DNA from: Sabellastarte sp. h YS-2021
Lineage: Eukaryota > Annelida > Polychaeta > Sabellida > Sabellidae
DNA length: 64,000 nt
Reading direction: 5' to 3'
Assembly (NCBI GenBank): GCA_964017235.1
Contig: OZ024930.1
Span: 27,346,614 to 27,410,613 of the forward strand
Below the pieces are notes generated by a model that saw only the letters and a program-made list of their open reading frames with translations, did not search any database and was not told the origin of the DNA. This document shows positions 55,282 to 64,000 of the stretch, in pieces. Position 1 is the stretch's first letter. Each line of letters opens with the position of its first letter. Both the position numbers and the translations under genes were made by a program.

Positions 55282-56390
55282 AAGTAAAAATAGGAAATTC
55301 TACTAGGATTATACTGGGTTAATTGGCTTCAGTTTTATAGGTAAAGTACATCTTTGAAACTTTCTCTTGTGCCTATGTATATTTTAATCAAAATGCATTT
55401 GATAGCAACTAAAACAATCACAAGTAAGGAGTTTACGTTTAAGTTGTGCAAAGTTATGGAGTGGAGCAGCACATATATTGCCGGTTTTCAAACATTATTC
55501 AAGGCATTTAAATCACTTTATGAATAATTGTTTTCTTGTATTTCAAGTCAAAATATAACTCCCTAGTCAAAATCTACAGATAGTTCAGTGTTACAGGGGA
55601 TTATTAACTCAGATCCAGACCCCTATATTGACCCATTACTCCAAACTTATAGGGTAGAATCTTACTGCAATTAACTGATGTGCTTCTATCTGACATGCTT
55701 GCGTGACCATGGAAGACAAATTTGACTTGAAGGTTTTGTCCGGTTTAAATATAAAGGAGTAAGAGGGCCACTGCGATAAGAATGTAAGAGGCATTTGAGA
55801 AAAAAAAATATGCAGGCAAAATAATGATCAAATTTCTGATCTTATTATCCATCATGCCACGTATGGGGCCTACATATCTGAATATAAAGACTGAATAATA
55901 ATTTTGTTACTTGTTTCCCATACTATGGATACCTGTTTTCCGATTTTGAGCAAGAAAATGCTGATGGATACATTTTTTGCCGATTTTGAGTATTAATTTG
56001 ATGCATTATTAATGGCGGAGAAATCTCAAGTGATTTCTATGGTCGCTGGTGCTCTTTGTGTTAATGTATATCATGAATGGCTCTTTTCTCTCCTTAAATG
56101 GTGTTTTTGTATTCATATTTGTGGAAACAGATGTGCTGATATTAAAAATGTAGGGGTTCTGGAAAAAAAAAGAATTATGACTTGTTGGTGATATACACTT
56201 GATTTGATTAAAAAGCTTAGTGTGAATACTTGCATTTTGAAATATGCTTTTCTTGATGAAAGTAGTAAGCATGAATCTTGATTCCCTTGATTAGGTCGCC
56301 TGATTAACCGTGTTTAGCATAAAATATGATCAGTCAAAACCCGGGGTCCTAAAGCAGTTAAGGTGATATGTATGCTTGCAGTTAAGAACT

Positions 56391-57100
56391 CATTTATAGC
56401 CACCCTTCCCCCAAGACAATAATATGCAGAAGTGGGATATATAATTTATTATTAACAACAAGTATGATGTAATAATACATAATATAGCATCACATTTTAA
56501 AGGCAGTACTTACTGTCTAACTCTCTGCCCCATACATGCAGAGGTGCTGTACAAATTAATACACATAAATTTAGCAACAAGGCCCAACCCCAAGATCTAA
56601 TGACCCCAATAGGGTCGGGTTAGTGAAAATATTTCGCTATCCCGACCACCAAGAATTTTGTACTTTACCAAATGGGAGTAACCACCAAAGGTGGTAAGCA
56701 CTAAAGTGCTAAATGTCCATATGCAGGAGGACATGATGAGTATGTATGTACATACTCTAACAAACTTTTACTGTAACCCTGTCACTCCAATACTGTACAT
56801 TCAGTACACCTAGTCCAAGCCCAATTTTGAAGAAAAAGATAAATCCCAGATTTTATATCAACCCAGGCAAGTTTCGGGTGAGCAAGTACCCGAAGCAGTA
56901 ATTGCTGTTAAGAACCCAATTTTTTACAATACTGGCTACCCAATTATTGCTGGATGACAGGGAAGCCATGCATAATGATAATAAGTTACTGGCCATTTAC
57001 ACAGCCCAGACTACATGGCTTGACGTAAAATGTATGGATTTATATAATAGTACAGCAAAATGTAAAATATGCAATAAAATATGTAATAAAAGAAACTGCC
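56391..57100 (-). repeat. Ngaro E5 split repeat B2 (3' end)
   Basis: The 710-bp repeat matches B1 and lacks the 10-bp AGTTGCTAAC segment present in B1 near 58331. Confidence 0.95.
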
Positions 57101-57645
57101 GACACTACTATGCAATAAAACATGAGATCCAATAAACCTTGTACTGACAATGTAATACAGTCTTTAAAGTTCAATGTACAGCAGAACACTGGCAATGATA
57201 ACTTCATTTTATTAATAAATTTACTAATGTCCACAAACCATGTGAGTGATTTATGGTACATAATAAGTGAATTACAAGATTTAAGTCCATGACCAGAAAA
57301 TTTGATGATGAAATCGAGCCATCAGAGGCAATTTGAGAAACTAGACTGTTCTTGTCGCCAGAAGGCACCTCCATAATATGACAAGTCAGGAGCCACCCGG
57401 ATCCGAATTACACAGATCCCAAACTACGTGAAGTAACACAACTGCCTCCAATGAAATTGAGCATATCAGCAACAAGATATGATCAACGTATAACTGTGGA
57501 ACCTTGGGAAGACAATTTCCAAGAAATATGCAGTAATCACAGGGGAAGTCATCTTATATCTGAAAATATAATTCAAAGGCAGTAATCTGTCCACAACATA
57601 ACTGAGGGGAGGGTTTGAAGACATCCCAAGAGACCAGAGGGGTGG
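57101..57645 (-). other. Spacer between A2 and B2 of Ngaro E5
   Basis: 545 bp with no recognisable reading frame, in the same position as the spacer of E3. Confidence 0.7.
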
Positions 57646-57832
57646 GGAATTCTTGTGTGTTCTCGTTGCTTTTCAATGACAGAATGGCAGAATGTACCTG
57701 CAGAAACAGAGAGGTCCCACGCTGGTCAGTCTTGACCAATAGCAATTGGGTATGCAAATTAACTGAAAACACTAAACCCAAAAAGGAAGGGACGCCAAAA
57801 TGAGCCTGATGCCACCCGAATGGCATCCTGCA
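57646..57832 (-). repeat. Ngaro E5 split repeat A2
   Basis: The 187-bp copy of A1 (offset 6002) abuts B1 directly. It has the hairpin arms GATGCCA (57808-57814) and TGGCATC (57821-57827). Confidence 0.95.
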
Positions 57833-58552
57833 CATTTATAGCTACCCTTCCCCCAAGACAATAATATGCAGAAGTGGGATATATAATTTATTATTAACAA
57901 CAAGTATGATGTAATAATACATAATATAGCATCACATTTCAAAGGCAGTACTTACTGTCTAACTCTCTGCCCCATACATGCAGAGGTGCTGTACAAATTA
58001 ATACACATAAATTTAGCAACAAGGCCCAACCCCAAGATCTAATGACCCCAATAGGGTCGGGTTAGTGAAAATATTTCGCTATCCCGACCACCAAGAATTT
58101 TGTACTTTACCAAATGGGAGTAACCACCAAAGGTGGTAAGCACTAAAGTGCTAAATGTCCATATGCAGGAGGACATGATGAGTATGTATGTACATACTCT
58201 AACAAACTTTTACTGTAACCCTGTCACTCCAATACTGTACATTCAGTACACCTAGTCCAAGCCCAATTTTGAAGAAAAAGATAAATCCCAGATTTTATAT
58301 CAACCCAGGCAAGTTTCGGGTGAGCAAGTACAGTTGCTAACCCGAAGCAGTAATTGCTGCTAAGAACCCAATTTTTTACAATACTGGCTACCCAATTATT
58401 GCTGGATGACAGGGAAGCCATGCATAATGATAATAAGTTACTGGCCATTTACACAGCCCAGACTACATGGCTTGACGTAAAATGTATGGATTTATATAAT
58501 AGTACAGCAAAATGTAAAATATGCAATAAAATATGTAATAAAAGAAACTGCC
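57833..58552 (-). repeat. Ngaro E5 split repeat B1
   Basis: The 720-bp repeat lies just downstream of the recombinase gene on minus and joins A2 without a gap. Confidence 0.95.
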
Positions 58553-58562
58553 AAATGCCAAA

Positions 58563-59573
58563 CTAGAGGGAGAGGTGATGCTGGAAGGTACGTGAGACCT
58601 GTGAAGAAGCAGAGGGCACAGACTTGACATATTTCCAAACTGCGTTCGATGACCAAGTGCCATGCTTCATGATCTCCTGTAAGGAAACCCCATTGTGGAA
58701 AGCCCAAGTCGTAGCAGACCTTCTAAAACTATGAAATGTTAGATGTGGCGAGATATTGAGAAAAGATGATACAGACTTCAAATGTTTCCTAGCTGTTGAA
58801 TCAGGGAGTGGGGATAGAACTCCTTGCCTGTAAAGTGCAAACAATGGTGAATTTTTGGAAGCAGGAATGGTGGTAAACATGGTTTTTAATGCAGCTACTG
58901 GGCATAACTGAGATACACCCAAAACTGGAATGTTTATGGTTGTGGTTTCTTTGCGATTTTGCATTGTTTTGGACCATTTTATTAAGATAGTACACATATT
59001 TTTACTAAACACCAGGTCACCTCTAGCCAAGTGTCTTGTAATGTCAAACTGTGCAGAGGAATGTGGTAAGATGTTAGACAACCTCATGAAAGAAAAGAAA
59101 CAAAACAAGTACAGAGCTTTAAATACTACAGGGTCTGGCAAGGCCTGGCAAGCTTGTACGATATCATGTAGAGTATCTATGGATATAATCTTTGTCAATG
59201 TGGGAGTAAATTCTGCATTAATCTTAAGAGATTTTATGTATAAGGACAATCTATCATCTTTGAAAGGTTCTGTATTCAGACCATAGACTATGAACATCGC
59301 CCTAATGGCTGACATGTGGTTGGAGATGTTGGCCTGTTTTAAACCACTTTGGTAACAGAACTCCATAAATGAAAGCAAGATAACAGTGTTCACCTGTAAA
59401 AGTGTGAGGCTCTCTGTTTCAAGGAAAGCTATGAACTGAGAAAACATTCTGTGGTATTGAGCCCAGGTGGCTGGCCGAAAACCTTGCCTAAGCCTAAGAA
59501 TGGCTGAAGATGCAAACCTGGAAGTGGTTGGCATAACATCTGTAAAAAGAAAGTACAGATTAAATATTATCAT
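58563..59573 (-). CDS. Ngaro E5 tyrosine recombinase
   Basis: An intact recombinase frame. The part before the conserved region overlaps the end of pol in another frame. A strong acceptor-like TTTCTTTTTACAG ends at 59540, with the first well-placed Met (MPTTSRF) a few codons later, so a spliced mRNA is likely. Conserved features run RQGFRPATWAQYHRMFSQFI, then FSFMRLSNILPHSSAQF with the first Arg, LIKWSKTMQ, FHSFRRSATTWAF with His-x-x-Arg, HGTW, and the Tyr in VWKYVKS. The length after the acceptor (about 325 residues) is normal. If the mRNA is made, this enzyme could act in trans for broken copies. Confidence 0.9.
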   Translation of the reverse strand: MIIFNLYFLFTDVMPTTSRFASSAILRLRQGFRPATWAQYHRMFSQFIAFLETESLTLLQVNTVILLSFMEFCYQSGLKQANISNHMSAIRAMFIVYGLNTEPFKDDRLSLYIKSLKINAEFTPTLTKIISIDTLHDIVQACQALPDPVVFKALYLFCFFSFMRLSNILPHSSAQFDITRHLARGDLVFSKNMCTILIKWSKTMQNRKETTTINIPVLGVSQLCPVAALKTMFTTIPASKNSPLFALYRQGVLSPLPDSTARKHLKSVSSFLNISPHLTFHSFRRSATTWAFHNGVSLQEIMKHGTWSSNAVWKYVKSVPSASSQVSRTFQHHLSL

Positions 59574-62512
59574 TTAATTTTGTGTGATCTAGGTGGGTTT
59601 GAACCCATTTATAATGAGGGACTAATTGTGACAGTCGTTGTAACTGTACTGCAGTACTCTGCCATCTAGATAACATATCTGCAACCTGATTTTTAACTCC
59701 AGGAATATGATTAACAATGGGATTTATGTTAAACAAAGAAGTCAAAAGCCACACATTCCTGGCACAGGTAGCCAGTATGGGGTCTCTTGCTCTGCCTGAC
59801 CTCAATACTTCCACCACCGCCATATTATCACATTTGACCTCTATGACCTTGTCTGTCCACTCAGAACCCCAAAGTTTGAGGGCAACAACAATATTTAGAA
59901 TTTCCAAGTGAACTATGGTATAATCTTTATAACCAATGGGAATGGGAAGGGTGTAGACACTATTTGCAAACTGACCGCCAAACCCGGTTAAACAGGCGTC
60001 TAAATGTACTGTATGCTGTGGTTTTTGATGGTCATAGAAAGTGACTCCATTGTATTGGAGCAAGAAGACATTAAACCAGTTTAGATCTCGATGAAAGTTG
60101 TCATTAAGATGAATTTTGGACAATTTATTGTGATCTCTAAGTAGTTGTAACATCCTGTTAAGGAAATACCTAGCTGGTTTTACACATTTAGTTATATAGA
60201 GAAGGGAGCCAAGCAAGGACTGTAATTGATTTTTGGTGGCTTTATTTCTAGATGCAAAGCTTTTACAAATATTGCCAATCTCTTGCAATTTTTCATCTGG
60301 TATTTTTAATGTTTTGTTAACCGTGTCTATTTCAATTCCTAGGCAAACAGCACGAGTTGTAGGGGCGACAAGCTTGGATTCACTAATTTCCAACCCTAAT
60401 TCGTGCAATAAAGCAAGAAGAGTATCATAGGACTCCTGTATCTCATCTGGCAAGACAGTATAGATCATATCATCAATATAGTTGTACAAGTGTGAAAACT
60501 GAAATTTTTTGCACATAATGTAGCGTATGGCGTCGGTGCAGCGCTGAAACATTACGGAACCATGACGAAATCCGAACGGCAACGTACAATCAATGAATAG
60601 CTGTTTATGTTGAAGTCCTAAGAGATCCAGATCCCCTGGATCAATGCAAATATGCCTAAATGCTCTGGAGATGTCTACTTTGTATAATAAGGCTTCAGAA
60701 CCTAGGGACTTAAGATTATTGACAATTGTGTCGACTGATGGATAGTTTAATTCAAAATACGTGCCTAAATATCTATCTTGAGGAACCCCATCATTGACAG
60801 ATTGGCCTACTGGAAAACTTAAGTCAACTATAACTCTTCTGTTAATCGAATTTTGTTTCTCTCTAGTTAAAAAGGGGGAGATATGACAATCAAAAGGCAA
60901 TCTTTGAAAAGGGCCCATCATGGCTCCATAATCGATTTCAGTTTGTATGTATCTATCCACATGATCAGGAAATTGCTGTGCAGAAGCATGATTATTAAAT
61001 CTGGACTGTAAGCTTTGTGAGCGATCAAAATCTAAGGGGAAGCCGTAGTGTAGAAGATCTACAAGCTGTTGATCCCAATAATCACCTAAATATTAATACC
61101 ATGAGGCAATATTCAACTGACTTGGTACAGGAATTCTAGCTTTCATAAAATTAGGCATTTTTGAATTTTTCACCATTTTGTGTGCTTCTATAATAGACGG
61201 AATTTCTGTCCAATGAACCTTTTCACCTTGATACACCATAAGGTCATTCAAAGGTAAGAAACCATAGTGAGAACCATTTTGTTGTACACATTTGACATAA
61301 TCTTTAGAAAATATCTTACTATCTATGATCCTTTGTGGTATTTGTCTCCTCTTATATTGAGGTGGTTTCATAACATCATAAATTTTCATAGTTTGGTTCT
61401 CTGAGTTTTGAATGCATGCTAAATCATGACATTCCAACCAAGGTTCATTCCTTGGTTGTACTTTTGTTTTAACAACCGGAAGTGCAGGTACATCCACTCC
61501 ATGATTGGACAGGTGATTTTACAAGCATTTCACCCAATTTTGCCCTGTTTCCGTTGTCAGTGCCCATAAACATTTGAGGAGTTTGCTTGTCCTGGTGAAA
61601 TTTCTTATTAGTAAGTTGTTGAGGTGAGTGTGCACCCAATGATTGCCCAGTTTTGTTTTTATTGCCTTTGAAAGGTTTAGAAATATGCACAACACCATCA
61701 ACAATATTTGTTGGCTCTATGCCCAATGTTTGCCCCGTTTTGTTTTTATTGCCTTCCAATAAATCAATAAACTGTGAGCCATCTGACGAATCATCATTTG
61801 CATCATCCGATAATGATTGCAAAATAGTGAACTTATTTGCCAGTTGAATAATACCTTCCTTATTGGACTGTTTTCCTCTATGGAAAGTATTGCGTTCGAC
61901 CCGCAACTGCAGAACAGCACTAGCTGGTCTGGGCCGAGTGCGTTCGAATTGAACGCATTTTGGATAAGCGCATTGTGGTCGTATACTTGCATTGCGTTTA
62001 TGGACTTTTGCAGAAGTGCTCTGGCTTTGCAATATATCAAAGTTATTCGGTTTGGAAGGGTGAACATTTTTTACAATGTCAGCATATGACCTGTTATCAA
62101 CAAAAGTATTCACAGATTTATTGGTATTAAACCATTTGAACCACTGTTCCGGCTTGACAGAAGTTTCTTTGTGGATTTTTTGAAGATCCAGTGTTTTATT
62201 TACAATATATCTGGTTCTATGGGTGAGCACCCGGGGTGAGCACCCGTTCGTTTTTTGACTGCGTTCTATGTTTATTCTTGCAGTCCAGTTCTGAGTGAGG
62301 GAAAGTTTTACCAATAGAAGCGAAACAAGAAGCACAGATGTGCTTATATAGAACTCCCCTGGTCTCGTGGGATCTCTTCTGAACACAAGTACCCTGATTG
62401 AAATATGTGCAAGGCATGGATTTAGTTGTCTTGCCATATTTCTTCGCATTGGACAAAGTTTGAGGAGAATTGGTAACATGTTTTTGTGCATTTGCTCTTC
62501 TAATTCTGTCAA
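59560..62512 (-). pseudogene. Ngaro E5 reverse transcriptase-RNase H with one stop and frame changes
   Basis: The N-terminal region (about 62250 to 61490) includes RSYADIVKNV, shared with E3. Near 61490 the frame changes. The pre-RT part (FMKARIPVPSQLNIASWY) meets TAA at 61093-61095 and the same frame continues GDYWDQQLVDLLHYGFPLDF. The reverse transcriptase is otherwise intact: RRVIVDLSFPVGQSVNDG, LYKVDISRAFRHICIDPGD, LPFGFRHGSVMFQRCTDA and YIDD (about 60469-60480). The RNase H region has VHLDACLTGFGG, IVHLEILNIV, KCDNMAVV and IPGVKNQVADMLSRW, ending at 59560. Only the single TAA separates the conserved pre-RT and RT blocks, so decay is recent. Confidence 0.88.
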
Positions 62513-63416
62513 TAGCCAAAGTATCAGAATATGATTTTACTTCTCCTTGTTCCATACGACACAGTAACACTGCATGGCTGGCCTTGGCCGAAATCCAAGA
62601 GAAGTCATTCGCATCATCCATGAGTGAGATAAGATATTCAAGCATGTGTTCTCTAAGTTCAGTATTTGTTTCTTCTCTCATGGTTCGGCCAAAGCCAGCC
62701 ACCCACTGTGTAACGGACAACTGGTCGTATGAAACGCGTTCTTTGTTTAATCCGGATAGGACGTATTCGTGTGGCCACTTAATTCTGTTTTTTACAGTGA
62801 CCTCGACAGAACCACCTCTCTGGGACTTAATTTTTTGGGTCGTACCTGTCTTTGCTAAGTCGGTAAGCTCTTGCAATCTCTGTTCAACTTTCGACTGAAT
62901 AAGAGCATCTTCCTTGAGTGAGTCAAGAGTAGGGAGATTTTGTTGGAATGCCTCTACGTGCTGCTGAGGTTTAGGTGCAATTTTTTCTCTAGGTTTAGAA
63001 CTGGATTTGCCCTTGATTTTTGTCTTATCCGCAGTCTTTTTACAAGAGCCATTTTCGATTTTATCCAATCTCTTGCCAATTTTTTGAAGTTGGTCCAAAA
63101 TTTGGGAGTTAATAACGGATTGGACTTTCAAATCAGAAGTGATGTCAGCAATGCTCGTTTGCTGATCATGATGTGAAGATGATTGCTTACTAGTTTTGTC
63201 CGAGGTGGCATGTGTTTGAAGGTCAGAAGTATCGAGCAAGGCATCACAGTCAAGTTCACTCTCTGAGCTTTCTTGCAAAGAATCCGACATATTTGCACTG
63301 TCGTTGAAAGAAGACGACTTGTGACCCAGTAGTTCGTTTAAAAATTGTTCATCATCTACCTGTATTTGTACTGGAAATTGAACCGTTTCTTTTTTATTGG
63401 ATCTCAAATTGTACAT
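62217..63416 (-). CDS. Ngaro E5 Gag-like protein
   Basis: The start at ATG 63416 (MYNLRSNKKE) is chosen because upstream codons are a hydrophobic leader-like run in AT-rich DNA. An acidic Ser/Asp-rich region and helices follow (VINSQILDQLQKIGKRLDKI), then a Lys-rich linker. The shared core is KIKSQRGG, WPHEYVLSG, YDQLSVTQWVAGF and LMDDANDFSWISAKASHAV. The C-terminal Cys/His cluster is CTYFNQGTCVQKRSH, HICASCF and HSELDC. Unlike E3 and E4 it lacks an N-terminal CxxC...H...C motif. Its end carries the TCA AAA AAC heptamer (62250-62256) and a 13-bp duplication. Confidence 0.9.
   Translation of the reverse strand: MYNLRSNKKETVQFPVQIQVDDEQFLNELLGHKSSSFNDSANMSDSLQESSESELDCDALLDTSDLQTHATSDKTSKQSSSHHDQQTSIADITSDLKVQSVINSQILDQLQKIGKRLDKIENGSCKKTADKTKIKGKSSSKPREKIAPKPQQHVEAFQQNLPTLDSLKEDALIQSKVEQRLQELTDLAKTGTTQKIKSQRGGSVEVTVKNRIKWPHEYVLSGLNKERVSYDQLSVTQWVAGFGRTMREETNTELREHMLEYLISLMDDANDFSWISAKASHAVLLCRMEQGEVKSYSDTLAIDRIRRANAQKHVTNSPQTLSNAKKYGKTTKSMPCTYFNQGTCVQKRSHETRGVLYKHICASCFASIGKTFPHSELDCKNKHRTQSKNERVLTPGAHP
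62221..62256 (-). promoter_or_regulatory. Slippery heptamer and 13-bp tandem duplication at the E5 gag-pol junction
   Basis: AAAAAAC (62256-62250 on minus) is in gag phase. Just downstream, GGGTGAGCACCCG (plus) occurs twice (62221-62233 and 62234-62246) and could fold into a G/C-rich hairpin. The -1 frame closes after about 16 codons, so this copy does not by itself show productive frameshifting. Confidence 0.55.
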
Positions 63417-63452
63417 AACGAATAAAATACTAAATACTAATATGCAATCCAA

Positions 63453-63647
63453 TTAAAATACTAAAATACTAATATTCTATCTGTCATAGCATTCCGTCAG
63501 AAGAACAAAATATACAAGGCAACAAGACAAAGATTGAATAAAATACCGTTAGTTGTAAAAGACTAAAATACTAATATATAAACATAAAAGGAAAACCATA
63601 CAGTAACCCAACACGTGTAGTGTTAATATTGCACATATAACTCTGTA
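63453..63647 (-). other. 5' leader of Ngaro E5
   Basis: AT-rich leader between A1 and gag with repeated ACTAAAATACTAATAT motifs. No reading frame. Confidence 0.6.
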
Positions 63648-63834
63648 GGAATTCTTGTGTGTTCTCGTTGCTTTTCAATGACAGAATGGCAGAATGTACC
63701 TGCAGAAACAGAGAGGTCCCACGCTGGTCAGTCTTGACCAATAGCAATTGGGTATGCAAATTAACTGAAAACACTAAACCCAAAAAGGAAGGGACGCTAA
63801 AATGAGCCTGATGCCACCCGAATGGCATCCTGCA
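63648..63834 (-). repeat. Ngaro E5 split repeat A1 (5' end)
   Basis: The 187-bp repeat begins TGCAGGATGCC on minus and contains hairpin arms GATGCCA (63810-63816) and TGGCATC (63823-63829) around the 6-nt spacer CCCGAA. Confidence 0.95.
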
Positions 63835-64000
63835 TAAGATGAGTGAAAAACACAGTAATTAAAACAAGATGTAATAAAATATATATTTTGGGATCTGAGC
63901 CTTCACTTTGCACAACAACACATACATATAATGTTAAAAGTTAAAATACTAATACTAAATTTGACATAAAAGGCCCCAAAACCCATTAATGGGACAGTAG
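63835..64000. other. Flanking non-coding DNA
   Basis: Nothing recognised. This is the flank of the E5 insertion. Confidence 0.4.

Larger units (their letters stand above)
52801..56390. other. Non-coding stretch with local duplications
   Basis: No gene was recognised over 3.6 kb. A diverged duplication of about 100 bp covers 53582-53727 (ATATCATCTTGTCTCATACT repeated as ATATCATCTTTTCTCATACT). Confidence 0.45.
56391..63834 (-). mobile_element. Ngaro-type retrotransposon E5, structurally complete, minus strand
   Basis: Read on minus the order is A1 (63834-63648), gag, RT/RNase H, tyrosine recombinase, B1 (58552-57833), A2 (57832-57646), a spacer, and B2 (57100-56391). A1/A2 differ at one position noted by eye; B1/B2 differ at a few positions and by a 10-bp insertion. 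The repeat sequences are unrelated to those of E3, so this is a different family of the same clade. Gag and the recombinase are open; pol has one stop and frame changes. Confidence 0.93.

Noticed and set aside
52801..56390. Search for a second A or B repeat of E4
   Set aside because: No sequence resembling the start of E4 at 46628 or its tail was found here, so split repeats are not claimed for E4.

Overview
The window reads as repeat-dense, non-coding animal nuclear DNA, probably from a marine invertebrate; a mollusc would fit, but this is a weak inference. It is AT-rich, has no bacterial operon structure, and nearly every recognisable protein belongs to a transposable element. No intact host gene was recognised. 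Only two weak exon-like stretches were seen (8.4-8.6 kb, listed, and 27.6-27.7 kb, rejected).

Layout. 0-1.24 kb: the gag end of a Ngaro-type tyrosine-recombinase retrotransposon (E1, minus strand, runs off the left edge). 1.24-5.6 kb: a two-gene PIF/Harbinger DNA transposon, with a DDE transposase on plus and a MADF/Myb-like protein on minus. The genes are convergent and separated by an inverted pair of minisatellites. 6.1-7.0 kb: a relic Ngaro recombinase (E2). 9.0-13.65 kb: an old minus-strand CR1/L2-like LINE split by a plus-strand LINE of the same group, with a TATAC target-site duplication. 14.8-17.4 kb: a decayed L1/Tx1-like LINE. 17.77-26.86 kb: a fold-back-like element (FB1) carrying three later insertions: an inverted-repeat MITE with an 8-bp duplication, a SINE-like insert with a 14-bp duplication, and a complete Ngaro retrotransposon (E3). 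29.3-32.4 kb: a decayed second Harbinger. 33-46 kb: mostly unique-looking non-coding DNA with tRNA-derived SINEs, a second fold-back copy (FB2, 39.3-39.96 kb), and a GIY-YIG endonuclease tail of a Penelope-like element (40.4-40.8 kb). 46.6-52.8 kb: a third large Ngaro copy (E4), degenerate. 56.39-63.83 kb: a second structurally complete Ngaro copy (E5, minus).

The Ngaro elements are the core of the window. E3 and E5 each show the diagnostic split direct repeats in the order A1 - gag - RT/RNase H - tyrosine recombinase - B1/A2 - spacer - B2. Gag supplies a particle/RNA-binding protein, Pol copies the RNA, and the recombinase integrates a circular DNA without target duplication. E3 has all three frames open and almost identical repeat copies, so it looks young. 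Its gag-pol overlap is only about 30 nt and holds a textbook -1 frameshift signal: an A AAA AAC heptamer, a 5-nt spacer and a 9-bp stem. FB2, a paralogue of FB1, supplies the empty target site for both E3 and the MITE, so the order of insertions can be read directly from this window.
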